A stretch of DNA of 64,000 nt from Mesorhizobium tamadayense (GTDB taxonomy: Bacteria > Pseudomonadota > Alphaproteobacteria > Rhizobiales > Rhizobiaceae), in the NCBI RefSeq assembly GCF_003863365.1, contig NZ_RQXT01000001.1, positions 266,802-330,801 of the forward strand. Reading direction: 5' to 3'. A program made the translations under genes and the position numbers. Under the pieces are notes generated by a model. That model was not told where the DNA came from. It was given only the letters and a program-made list of their open reading frames with translations, and did no database searches. Of this stretch, positions 28,235-36,354 are shown piece after piece. Numbering within the stretch: the first letter of the stretch is position 1; each line of letters begins with the position of its first letter.

Positions 28235-28261
28235 TGTCGGGAAGGGTCCTACTGTCTCGTC
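28235..28261 (+). promoter_or_regulatory. Candidate ECF42-dependent promoter
   Basis: TGTCGG (28235-28240) is separated by 17 bases from CGTC (28258-28261). This resembles the TGTCGA-type minus-35 and CGT-type minus-10 reported for ECF42 sigma factors, so autoregulation is likely. The match was made by eye. Confidence 0.5.
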
Positions 28262-28284
28262 CTTTGATACGGAAAGGACGAGAC
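28254..28284 (+). promoter_or_regulatory. Perfect 12-bp inverted repeat covering the ribosome-binding site
   Basis: GTCTCGTCCTTT (28254-28265) and AAAGGACGAGAC (28273-28284) are exact reverse complements around a seven-base loop. The right arm contains the AAGGA Shine-Dalgarno sequence and ends one base before the DGPF start codon. It could fold in RNA and hide the ribosome-binding site, or act as a DNA operator overlapping the putative minus-10. Confidence 0.7.
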
Positions 28285-28285
28285 C

Positions 28286-28660
28286 ATGCTCTACGCCATC
28301 CTCTGCTACGCCTCCGAAGACGTCGTCTGCTCCTGGAGCAAGGAACAGGACGACGAGGTCATGGCAAAGCTCCTCGACGTCCAGGACAAATACGCCAAGG
28401 CAGGCCGGCTTGGACCCGTGGCGCGTCTCCTGCCGACGACCGCCGCGACGACGCTCCGCAAGGTCAAGGGCGAATCGATGGTGCTCGACGGCCCGTTCGC
28501 CGAGACCAAGGAGCAGTTCCTCGGCTTCTACACGCTCGAATGCCAGGACTTGGATGAAGCCGTCGAGTTCGCCCGCGAACTCTCCGAGGTCAATCCGAGC
28601 GGCGGCTCCTACGAGATCAGGCCGATCTCCATCTTCAATCCGACCAAGGTTCCCGCATGA
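28286..28660 (+). CDS. YCII/DGPF-domain protein
   Basis: This 124-residue small ferredoxin-like-fold protein of the YCII-related family has the eponymous DGPF motif (VLDGPFAETKEQFLGF, near residue 70). Homologues are consistently encoded next to ECF42 sigma factors; their biochemical role is not well established, although a link to oxidative or other stress has been proposed. It overlaps the sigma factor gene by four bases (ATGA). A hairpin lies on its ribosome-binding site. Confidence 0.92.
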   Translation: MLYAILCYASEDVVCSWSKEQDDEVMAKLLDVQDKYAKAGRLGPVARLLPTTAATTLRKVKGESMVLDGPFAETKEQFLGFYTLECQDLDEAVEFARELSEVNPSGGSYEIRPISIFNPTKVPA

Positions 28661-29931
28661 CCGACCTGACCTGGATCAGCAACGCGATCTCCACCGCCCG
28701 TCCGCAGGCGATGGGCGCGCTGTTGCGCTATTTCCGCGACCTCGACGCCGCGGAAGAAGCTTTCCAGGACGCATGCCTGAGGGCATTGAAGAACTGGCCG
28801 AAGAACGGCCCGCCGCGCGATCCGGCGGCATGGCTGATCTTCGTCGGCCGCAACAGCGGCATCGACGCCGTGCGCAAGCGCGCCAAGCAGGCGCCGATGC
28901 CGGAAGAGGAGCATATCTCCGATCTCGACGATGCCGAGAGCGACATAGCCGAGCGGCTGGACGGCGCGCACTATCGCGACGACATCTTGCGGCTCTTGTT
29001 CATCTGCTGCCATCCGGACCTGCCGGCGACGCAGCAGATCGCGGTGGCGCTGCGCATCGTCTCCGGCCTGACCGTCAAGCAGATCGCGCGTGCCTTCCTG
29101 GTCGGCGAGAGCGCCATGGAGCAGCGCATCACCCGCGCCAAGGCGCGCATCGCCGACGCCGGCGTGCCGTTCGAGACGCCGGGTCCGGTCGAGCGCTCGG
29201 AGCGGCTCGCGGCGGTCGCGGCCATGATCTATCTCATCTTCAACGAGGGCTATTCGACCAATGGCGGCGAGGCGCCGGCCCGCGCCCCGCTCTGCGAGGA
29301 AGCAATCCGGCTCGCCCGGCTGCTGCTGAGGCTGTTTCAGCAGGAACCGGAGATCATGGGGCTGACCGCGCTGCTGCTTCTCCAGCATGCGCGCGCGCCG
29401 GCGCGCTTCGACGAGAATGGCGAGATCGTGCTGCTCGAGGACCAGGACCGGTCGCTCTGGAGCCGCAAGATGATCGACGAGGGCCTGGCCTTGGTCGACA
29501 AGGCGCTGCGCCATCGCAAGCCCGGCCCTTACCAGGTACAGGCGGCGATCGCCGCGCTGCATGCGCGGGCGGCGACGCCCGAGGATACCGACTGGACCGA
29601 GATCGACCTGCTCTACGGCCTGCTTGAGCAGATGCAGCCGTCTCCGGTGGTGACGCTGAACCGCGCGGTCGCCGTCAGCAAGGTGCGCGGCCCGGAAGCG
29701 GCGCTCGCCATGATCGAGCCGCTGGAAGACCGGCTGGCGGGCTATTTCCACTTCTTCGGCCTGAAGGGCGGCCTGTTGATGCAACTCGGCCGAAACGAGG
29801 AAGCGCATGTGGCCTTCGACCGCGCGATCGCGCTTGCCAACACCGCCGCCGAGGCGGCCCATATCCGCATGCATATCGACCGGCTGATCAAGGAAAGCAC
29901 CGAGAAGTCGTCGATAAAGAAGGCACGCTGA
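28657..29931 (+). CDS. ECF42-type RNA polymerase sigma factor with TPR-like C-terminal extension
   Basis: This 424-residue extracytoplasmic-function sigma factor directs RNA polymerase to a few promoters. Region 2 (about 10-75; AEEAFQDACLRALKNWP, RNSGIDAVRKRA) and region 4 (about 110-165; GESAMEQRITRAKARI) are followed by a long C-terminal domain (about 180-420). That domain carries the ECF42 hallmark DWTEIDLLYGLLEQMQPSP and NRAVAVSKVRGPEAAL, which is TPR-like. There is no anti-sigma gene; in this group the extension is thought to control activity. Its natural partner is the DGPF protein directly upstream, whose stop it overlaps. Confidence 0.94.
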   Translation: MTDLTWISNAISTARPQAMGALLRYFRDLDAAEEAFQDACLRALKNWPKNGPPRDPAAWLIFVGRNSGIDAVRKRAKQAPMPEEEHISDLDDAESDIAERLDGAHYRDDILRLLFICCHPDLPATQQIAVALRIVSGLTVKQIARAFLVGESAMEQRITRAKARIADAGVPFETPGPVERSERLAAVAAMIYLIFNEGYSTNGGEAPARAPLCEEAIRLARLLLRLFQQEPEIMGLTALLLLQHARAPARFDENGEIVLLEDQDRSLWSRKMIDEGLALVDKALRHRKPGPYQVQAAIAALHARAATPEDTDWTEIDLLYGLLEQMQPSPVVTLNRAVAVSKVRGPEAALAMIEPLEDRLAGYFHFFGLKGGLLMQLGRNEEAHVAFDRAIALANTAAEAAHIRMHIDRLIKESTEKSSIKKAR

Positions 29932-30119
29932 TCCCGCTTCGGCGGACTGGCCCAATTTTGCGGACCGGGCTTGGACCATGCCGGGGTGGCGGTTTTTCCC
30001 TGAAGCGAGTAATGCCACGCCATGAAAAAGCGCCTGGACGTGCCGGAGGGCACGGCCAGCTATAGTGCAGGGCTTCGGCCCGCGCCATATCAACGGCGGG
30101 ATCTGAAAGGGACAAAAAA

Positions 30120-31634
30120 ATGACGATAGCGAAGGAAACGGCCTCACTTCTGGAGAAACTCGGCGTGGCCAAGGATGCGCTTTCCGGCGGCGACCTCATC
30201 GTGCGCAGCCCGGTGACGGGCGAACAGATCGCGGCGCTGAAGTCGATCTCGGCGGCCGATGCCGGCGACGCCATCGATGCCGCGTACAAGGCGTTCCAGG
30301 CATGGCGGCTGGTGCCGGGACCGAAGCGCGGCGAGCTGGTGCGCCTGCTTGGCGAGGAATTGCGCGCGCATAAGGCGGAGCTCGGCCGTCTGGTGTCGAT
30401 CGAGGTCGGCAAGATCCCGTCCGAGGGCCTCGGCGAAGTGCAGGAGATGATCGACATCTGCGATTTCGCCGTCGGTCTTTCCCGCCAGCTCTACGGCCTG
30501 ACCATCGCCACCGAACGTCCCGGACACCGCATGATGGAGACCTGGCACCCGCTCGGCGTCGTCGGTGTGATCTCGGCTTTCAACTTTCCGGTTGCGGTGT
30601 GGTCGTGGAACGCGGCGCTCGCCTTTGTCTGCGGCGACGCCGTGGTGTGGAAACCTTCGGAAAAGACGCCGCTGACCGCGCTTGCCTGCGAGGCCATCTT
30701 CAAGCGCGCCGCCATGCGTTTTGGCGCCGATGCGCCGGAAGGCCTGCTCCAGGTGCTGATCGGCGACCGCGCCGTCGGCGAGGTGCTGGTCGACCATCCA
30801 AAGGTGCCGCTGGTTTCGGCCACGGGCTCGACCCGCATGGGCCGCGACGTCGGCCCGCGGCTCGCCAAGCGCTTCGCCCGCGCGGTGCTGGAGCTCGGCG
30901 GCAACAATGCCGGCATCGTCTGCCCGAGCGCCGATCTCAACATGGCGCTGCGGGCGATCGCCTTCGGTGCCATGGGCACGGCCGGGCAGCGCTGCACGAC
31001 GCTGCGACGCCTGTTCGTGCATGAAAGCGTCTACGACGCGCTGCTGCCGCGGCTGAAGAAAGCCTATCAGAGCGTTTCGGTCGGCAATCCGCTGGAGACC
31101 AGCGCCCTGGTCGGTCCGCTGATCGACAAGGCCGCCTTCGACAATATGCAGAAGGCGTTGAAGGAAGCAGAGGCGCATGGCGGCAAGGTCACCGGCGGCA
31201 CGCGGGTCGAGAACGGCCATCCGGATGCCTACTACGTGCATCCGGCCCTGGTCGAGATGCCTGCCCAAGTTTCCCCGGTGACGGAAGAGACCTTCGCGCC
31301 CATCCTCTACGTGATGAAATATGCCGATTTCGATGAAGCGCTCGAGCTGCACAATGCGGTCGGCGCCGGCCTGTCGTCGTCGATCTTCACGCGTGACCTG
31401 CAAGAATCTGAGCGCTTCCTCGGCGTCGATGGTTCGGACTGCGGCATCGCCAACGTCAATATCGGCACCTCCGGCGCCGAGATCGGCGGCGCGTTCGGCG
31501 GCGAGAAGGAGACCGGCGGCGGCCGCGAGAGCGGCTCGGACGCCTGGAAGGCCTATATGCGCCGGGCGACCAACACGGTGAACTTCTCCAAAGCGCTGCC
31601 GCTGGCGCAGGGTGTGTCTTTCGACATCGATTGA
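30120..31634 (+). CDS. amaB: ALDH7-type aldehyde dehydrogenase (aminoadipate semialdehyde / piperideine-6-carboxylate)
   Basis: This NAD-dependent enzyme of 504 residues belongs to the antiquitin (ALDH7) family, which oxidises alpha-aminoadipate semialdehyde to aminoadipate in the pipecolate route of lysine breakdown. Catalytic C292 (AGQRCTTLRR) and general base E258 (LELGGNN) are present, and AFNFPVAVWSWN and GAEIGGAFGGEKETGGGRE are hallmarks of the ALDH7 group. The gene stands alone with its own promoter space (188 bases upstream). The glutaryl-CoA dehydrogenase at 16384 acts later in lysine catabolism, which supports but does not prove the role. Confidence 0.85.
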   Translation: MTIAKETASLLEKLGVAKDALSGGDLIVRSPVTGEQIAALKSISAADAGDAIDAAYKAFQAWRLVPGPKRGELVRLLGEELRAHKAELGRLVSIEVGKIPSEGLGEVQEMIDICDFAVGLSRQLYGLTIATERPGHRMMETWHPLGVVGVISAFNFPVAVWSWNAALAFVCGDAVVWKPSEKTPLTALACEAIFKRAAMRFGADAPEGLLQVLIGDRAVGEVLVDHPKVPLVSATGSTRMGRDVGPRLAKRFARAVLELGGNNAGIVCPSADLNMALRAIAFGAMGTAGQRCTTLRRLFVHESVYDALLPRLKKAYQSVSVGNPLETSALVGPLIDKAAFDNMQKALKEAEAHGGKVTGGTRVENGHPDAYYVHPALVEMPAQVSPVTEETFAPILYVMKYADFDEALELHNAVGAGLSSSIFTRDLQESERFLGVDGSDCGIANVNIGTSGAEIGGAFGGEKETGGGRESGSDAWKAYMRRATNTVNFSKALPLAQGVSFDID

Positions 31635-31660
31635 GGATGACGCGGGCTGTAACGGGTCCG

Positions 31661-31766
31661 GTTAGAGCAATTCCAGGAAAAGTGTGAAACGGTTTTCCGT
31701 CCGGAATTGCGTCAAAACAAAGAGATAGAGCGGTTCGGCGCTTCCATGAAACGGTGAACCGCTCTA
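31661..31766. repeat. Palindromic intergenic mosaic repeat (RIME-like)
   Basis: Two hairpin units stand in series. GCAATTCC (31667-31674) pairs with GGAATTGC (31703-31710), and TAGAGCGGTTC (31726-31736) pairs exactly with GAACCGCTCTA (31756-31766). I recognise this composite as a repeated element of rhizobial genomes. It lies between converging genes and could also act in termination. Confidence 0.75.
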
Positions 31767-31792
31767 GGCCCGGGATGCTGTCGGTGTGGCGC

Positions 31793-32677
31793 TCAGCTTT
31801 CGCTGGCCGTGGAAAAACACGTCGCGAAGGCTGCGTCGACGATAGCGAGCTTGGCTGCCTGAACGGCCATGTATTCCTCGAAGAACTGCCGCGAGACCCA
31901 CATGACGGAATGGCCGCGCTGGCCGACCCAGCCGATGCTGCCAAGCACCTCGGCGTCGTGGAGCTTGCGCGCCAGATGCGTGCGCGAGAGCTTCAGCCAA
32001 TGCGCGAATTCGCCGATTGAAATGACGCTGGTCGGAATCTTCTCGAGGTTGGCGTCTTCCGGATCGATGCCCGACATCAGCCAGTCCATGACGATGCCGC
32101 CGTTGTTCAGCCAGATAAACAACGAGAAGGTTTGCTGGGGTTCGCGCACCGGAACGGACGCGAGCAGCCCGTCGCAGATCAACGGCTGCAGCTTTGCCAG
32201 CATATCGGGCCGCTCGAGGAAAGTTGCCAGCCGGCTTCCGCCGTCGATGCGATCGAGCGTTCTCAAATGGGCATGGATCCAGCCGGTGAAGGTCTCGATG
32301 GTGGCCGCGGTCACCCGCAAGGGGTGAGCACGGCCATCGCCGCTCGTCGAAAGATACTCGGCGACGTTGTAGTGCAGCATTTCCTTGACAAACGCCTCGG
32401 CGGTGTTGCGGCTGGCGACTGAATTGCGGCGCACGACCTCGATGAAACGCGCCACCGTCATTTCGGTGCGGCGGTCATTGGGGTCGTGCCTGAAATGCAA
32501 AGCGAGCCCGACGTGACCGAGCAGCCAGCGCTGCTGGGTGGCAAAGACTGCGGCAAGGCGCGGACTGGTTTCGTAGATATGGATCAGCGCGCGCGACTGC
32601 TCCTGGACACCGCGGAGAGTTGCCGGATGACTGGCGATCTCTTCGGCACTCAGCGGCATTTCCTGCGGCACTCCCAT
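31793..32677 (-). CDS. Putative DNA-binding regulator, orphan
   Basis: This is a 294-residue protein I cannot place in a named family. The N-terminal 200 residues are helical, without a signal peptide. The C-terminal part (about 215-260; SIGEFAHWLKLSRTHLARKLHDAEVLG) reads like a winged helix-turn-helix, followed by WVGQRGHSVMWVSRQF, which could be the wing. This suggests a transcription regulator with an unknown sensory domain. The start is uncertain: ATG 32677 is chosen, with TTG 32686 and ATG 32659 possible; none has a good ribosome-binding site. It faces the aldehyde dehydrogenase gene tail-to-tail. Confidence 0.6.
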   Translation of the reverse strand: MGVPQEMPLSAEEIASHPATLRGVQEQSRALIHIYETSPRLAAVFATQQRWLLGHVGLALHFRHDPNDRRTEMTVARFIEVVRRNSVASRNTAEAFVKEMLHYNVAEYLSTSGDGRAHPLRVTAATIETFTGWIHAHLRTLDRIDGGSRLATFLERPDMLAKLQPLICDGLLASVPVREPQQTFSLFIWLNNGGIVMDWLMSGIDPEDANLEKIPTSVISIGEFAHWLKLSRTHLARKLHDAEVLGSIGWVGQRGHSVMWVSRQFFEEYMAVQAAKLAIVDAAFATCFSTASES

Positions 32678-32996
32678 CCAAACCAAGCAACGGCAAATGA
32701 AGATTTATAGCCTTCGCCGGTTGTGTCCAGTTGCTCTTTCGAACAACGGACGATTGCTCAGCGCATTCCTTGCTAACCCCTTGCATCGGTTCGGAAAACC
32801 CGTCCCGATATCAATCGGCTCGACGGGTTTCGCGTTCACCGGGCGGCCACTTCGCGAAGCGGCTGAGGAGCATCGGCGCTCGACTTTCGTGGCGTGGCCA
32901 GGTCGGCGACGTCCAGATGTGGTCTTTGCAACCTGCCGGCGGCGACCTATCGTTGCGGCTTGAAATCGTCGCATCAGGCCGCAGCCGAGTGAAACA
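32678..32996. other. Divergent intergenic region with a long dyad
   Basis: These 319 bases lie between the orphan regulator and the GNAT gene, which diverge. They contain AAACCCGTC (32796-32804) and its exact inverted copy GACGGGTTT (32822-32830), with CCGAT/ATCGG nested inside. It could be an operator or a transcript hairpin. No gene is supported here. Confidence 0.5.
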
Positions 32997-33827
32997 ATGC
33001 CGAGAACCGTCCGGGCGCTGACCGCCAGCGAGGTGGAAACGCTCGTCGACTGGGCGGCGGCGGAGGGCTGGAATCCGGGCATCGGCGATGCCGCCGCGTT
33101 GCGGGCGGCCGATCCGGACGGGTTCATCGGCGCCTTCGTCGGCGGCGAGATGGTGGCCGGCATTTCGGCCGTCGCCTATGGCGCGGGTTTCGGCTTCATC
33201 GGCCTCTATATCTGCCGGCCCGACCGGCGTGGCGAAGGCCATGGCAAGGCGGTCTGGGACGCCGGCATGGAACGGCTCAGCGATCGCATCATCGGGCTCG
33301 ACGGGGTGGCCGAGCAGCGGGCCAACTATCAGCGCAAGTGGTTCGTGCCTGCCTACGAGACCGTCCGCTTCAGCGGTCGTCCCGCCAGGCTGACCGAGGG
33401 CAGCGACATGCTGCCCGTGACGGACGCCAGCCTTGCCGAGATCCTGGCTTATGATCGCCAGTGCTTCCCGGCGCCGCGCGAGGCCTTCCTGCGGGAATGG
33501 CTGCAGGCGCCCCGGATTGCACTCATGTCCGCCGGTTCGGCCGGCATTGCCGGCTATGGCGTGGCGCGCCGATGCCGGGAGGGATTCAAGGTCGGGCCGC
33601 TGTTCGCGGACGAGATGGACATAGCCTTGGCGCTGGTGGCGACGCTGGCGGACAGGGCGGGCGAAGCGCTGCATATCGATGTGCCGGCCACCCAGGTCGG
33701 CTTCGCCGCAATGCTTCAGGCTGCCGGCATGGCTCCGGGCTTCACGACGACGCGCATGTACAAGGGCGGCAAGCCCGGCAATGCCCCGTCGAAGGTTTTC
33801 GGCATCACGACGCTGGAGCTGGGTTGA
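32997..33827 (+). CDS. GNAT-family N-acetyltransferase
   Basis: This 276-residue protein has an N-terminal GNAT domain. The acetyl-CoA loop RPDRRGEGHGKAVW is near residue 75, after the strand FIGLYIC. The C-terminal half (about 135-275) is a second GNAT-like domain seen in a set of two-domain acetyltransferases. It converges on the alcohol dehydrogenase gene with an 11-base gap. The substrate is unknown. No good Shine-Dalgarno sequence precedes the ATG, but the codon bias is strong from the first codons. Confidence 0.82.
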   Translation: MPRTVRALTASEVETLVDWAAAEGWNPGIGDAAALRAADPDGFIGAFVGGEMVAGISAVAYGAGFGFIGLYICRPDRRGEGHGKAVWDAGMERLSDRIIGLDGVAEQRANYQRKWFVPAYETVRFSGRPARLTEGSDMLPVTDASLAEILAYDRQCFPAPREAFLREWLQAPRIALMSAGSAGIAGYGVARRCREGFKVGPLFADEMDIALALVATLADRAGEALHIDVPATQVGFAAMLQAAGMAPGFTTTRMYKGGKPGNAPSKVFGITTLELG

Positions 33828-33838
33828 TCCTGGCCGTC

Positions 33839-34936
33839 TCAGCTGTCCGCCACGGCGTCCGGCATCACCACCAGTTTGCCGACGAAGTCCTTGGCCATGA
33901 AATCGGTCTGGGCGCGGTGGAAGTCCGACAGCTTGTAGACGCCGCCGACCAGCGGGCGGATCTTCTTCTCTTCGATGTAGCGGACGATGCGGCGGAAATC
34001 CGCCCGCGTGCCTTGGCTCGAGCCATGGAGCTGAAGCTGTTTGAGATACATGGTGCGGAGGTCCAACTGCACCACCGGACCGGCAATCGCGCCCGCCGTG
34101 GTGTAGCGGCCTTCGGGCCGCAGGATGCGCAGCAGGTCGTTGAATATCGCGCCGCCGATAAGGTCGGCGACCACGTCGATGGGCTTGCCGGCGGTCGCTT
34201 CGTTGACGGCGGCCGGCAGATCGGCCACGCCGCGCGTGATGACCTTCTCGGCGCCGATGTCGAGCACCGCCTGCTCCTTGCCCTTGCCGACGACGGCGTA
34301 GGGAATGGCGCCGCGGGCCCGCGCCAGCTGCACGATGCCGGAGCCGACGCCGCCGGAGGCGCCTGTGACCAGCACCCGCTCGCCGGCCTTCAAGCCCGCG
34401 CGCTCCAGCATCTGCTCGCCGGTGAGATAGGCGCAGCAGAAGGTGGCGAGCTCGACATCGCTGAGGTCGGTATCGACGACATGCGCGTTCTCGGCCGGCA
34501 GGACCTGGTATTCGGCGTATCCGCCGTCGCGGCCGTGGCCCATATAGTCGATGTCGGCGAGCGAATCGTCGTCGCGGTTATAGATGGAGAAGTCGACCAT
34601 CACCCGTTCGCCGATGCGGCTGGCAGGCACCCCGTCGCCGACGGCAACGATGATGCCCACAGTGTCAGTGCCCTGGATGCGCGGGAAGGTCAGCGTGTTG
34701 CCCTGCCGGCGCCAGGTCGAGACGGCGGCCGCGTCCTCCTCCGTGCCGTAGGCGCCCTGGCGCACCCACACATCGGTGTTGTTCATGCCGCAGGCGCTGA
34801 CCTTGACCAGCACCTCGCCGGCGGCCGGCGAGGGCACTTTCACGTCGGTGCGGTAGACGAGCTTCTCCATGCCGCCATGGCCGATGAGCTGCACGGCGGC
34901 CATTGTTGCCGGGACGGTTGGGATCATTGCATTCAT
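33839..34936 (-). CDS. Zinc-type alcohol dehydrogenase / quinone oxidoreductase family
   Basis: This is a 365-residue medium-chain dehydrogenase/reductase. GroES-like domain with CGMNNTDVWVRQG near residue 49, then the NAD(P)-binding Rossmann motif VTGASGGVGSGIVQLA near 192. The zinc ligands of true alcohol dehydrogenases are only partly evident, so a reductase function is as likely. It begins eight bases after the aminotransferase stop, so it is translated in line with the ectoine-degradation genes, where such a gene is not a standard member. It may be a side-step enzyme or a passenger. Two candidate ATG codons lie close together (34936 and 34927). Confidence 0.8.
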   Translation of the reverse strand: MNAMIPTVPATMAAVQLIGHGGMEKLVYRTDVKVPSPAAGEVLVKVSACGMNNTDVWVRQGAYGTEEDAAAVSTWRRQGNTLTFPRIQGTDTVGIIVAVGDGVPASRIGERVMVDFSIYNRDDDSLADIDYMGHGRDGGYAEYQVLPAENAHVVDTDLSDVELATFCCAYLTGEQMLERAGLKAGERVLVTGASGGVGSGIVQLARARGAIPYAVVGKGKEQAVLDIGAEKVITRGVADLPAAVNEATAGKPIDVVADLIGGAIFNDLLRILRPEGRYTTAGAIAGPVVQLDLRTMYLKQLQLHGSSQGTRADFRRIVRYIEEKKIRPLVGGVYKLSDFHRAQTDFMAKDFVGKLVVMPDAVADS

Positions 34937-34944
34937 GTCACTTC

Positions 34945-36324
34945 TCAGATGCTGGCAAACACGCTCTTTATCGCGTCCGCCGTCTTCGCCACCACGGTGT
35001 CGGCCTCCTCGCGCGTCAGGCAGAGCGGCGGCGCGAAGCCGAGGATGTCGCCCTGCGGCATGGCACGGCCGATGACGCCGCGCTCGCCAAGTGCCGTGGC
35101 GATCTGTGGACCGACCTTCAGCGAGGGATCGAAGAAGACACGATCGTCGCGATCCTTGACGAATTCGATCGCAGCCAGCATGCCGTCGCCGCGCACGTCG
35201 CCGACATGCCTATGGCCGCCGACGGCCTTGGCAAGCTCGGCGCGGAAATAGGCGCCGGTCTCGCCGGCGTTCCTTACTAGGTCCATCTCGTCGATCAATT
35301 CGAGATTGGCCACACCAGCGGCAACGCAGATCGGATGCGCCGAATAGGTCCAGCCGTGGCCGAGGGAGCCCAGCTTGTCGGAGCCCTTGACCAGCACCTG
35401 CCAGACCTTGTCGGCGACGATGACGCCGGAGAGCGGCGCATAGGCCGAGGTCAGGCCCTTGGCGATGGTGATCAGGTCCGGCTTGATGCCGTAATGGTCG
35501 GAGCCGAACATGGTGCCTAGCCGGCCGAAGCCGGTCACCACCTCGTCGGCGACAAGCAGCACGTCGTATTTGTTCAGCACCGCCTGGATCTTCTGCCAAT
35601 AACCGGCCGGCGGCGGCACGATGCCGCCGGTGCCGAGGATCGGCTCGCCGATGAAGGCCGCGACGGTGTCCGGACCCTCGGCGAGGATCATCTCCTCGAG
35701 CTTGTCGGCGCAATATTGCGAGAACTGCTCCTCGGTCATCGAGCGGTCAGCGCGGCGGAAATAGTAGGGCGCCTCGGTGTGCAGGATCGGCGCGCGCGGC
35801 AGGTCGAACGCGTTGTGGAACAACTCGAGCCCGGTCAGTGATCCCGTCATGACGCCGGAGCCGTGATAGCCGCGCCAGCGCGAGATGATCTTCTTCTTCT
35901 CAGGCCGGCCGAGAACGTTGTTGTAGTACCAGATCAGCTTGATGTTGGTCTCGTTGGCGTCGGAACCGGAAAGGCCGAAATAGACCCTCGACATGCCCTT
36001 CGGCGCGCGATCGATGATCATCTTGGCGAGCGTGATCGCGGCCTCGGTGCCGTGCCCGACATAGGCGTGGTAATAGGCGAGGTTCTTCGCCTGGTCGGCG
36101 ATGGCGTCGGCGATCTTCTGGCGGCCATAGCCGACATTGACGCAATAGAGGCCGGCAAAGGCATCGATGCTCTTCTTGCCGGTGTTGTCCCAGACGGTGA
36201 CGCCTTCGCCGCCGGCCATGATGCGCGCCGGGGATTCGCCGCGCGCATGCGTTCCCATATGCGTCGAGGGGTGGAAGAAGTGGTCGCGATCCCAGGCGGA
36301 AAGTTCGTTAGACTGTTCGAGCAT
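34945..36324 (-). CDS. doeD: Class III PLP aminotransferase, probable diaminobutyrate transaminase of ectoine breakdown
   Basis: This PLP enzyme of 459 residues has the cofactor lysine K289 (LITIAKGLTSAY), the aspartate motif LLVADEVVTGFGR and GLSGSDANETNIK. The family converts omega-amino groups. In ectoine catabolic clusters this gene (atf/doeD) transaminates L-2,4-diaminobutyrate to aspartate semialdehyde. The neighbours asnC, aldehyde dehydrogenase and, across the divergent promoter, enuR/ehu/eut make this role very likely. It starts 30 bases after the dehydrogenase stop. Sequence alone would allow other omega-amine substrates. Confidence 0.85.
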   Translation of the reverse strand: MLEQSNELSAWDRDHFFHPSTHMGTHARGESPARIMAGGEGVTVWDNTGKKSIDAFAGLYCVNVGYGRQKIADAIADQAKNLAYYHAYVGHGTEAAITLAKMIIDRAPKGMSRVYFGLSGSDANETNIKLIWYYNNVLGRPEKKKIISRWRGYHGSGVMTGSLTGLELFHNAFDLPRAPILHTEAPYYFRRADRSMTEEQFSQYCADKLEEMILAEGPDTVAAFIGEPILGTGGIVPPPAGYWQKIQAVLNKYDVLLVADEVVTGFGRLGTMFGSDHYGIKPDLITIAKGLTSAYAPLSGVIVADKVWQVLVKGSDKLGSLGHGWTYSAHPICVAAGVANLELIDEMDLVRNAGETGAYFRAELAKAVGGHRHVGDVRGDGMLAAIEFVKDRDDRVFFDPSLKVGPQIATALGERGVIGRAMPQGDILGFAPPLCLTREEADTVVAKTADAIKSVFASI

Positions 36325-36354
36325 TTTTTAACTCCTTGAAAATTCCGGGATGGC

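Noticed and set aside
28128..29627. A 499-codon open frame across the DGPF and sigma genes
   Set aside because: It is Arg/Pro/Ala-rich out-of-frame translation of ECF42; the sigma gene in its own frame has intact regions 2 and 4.
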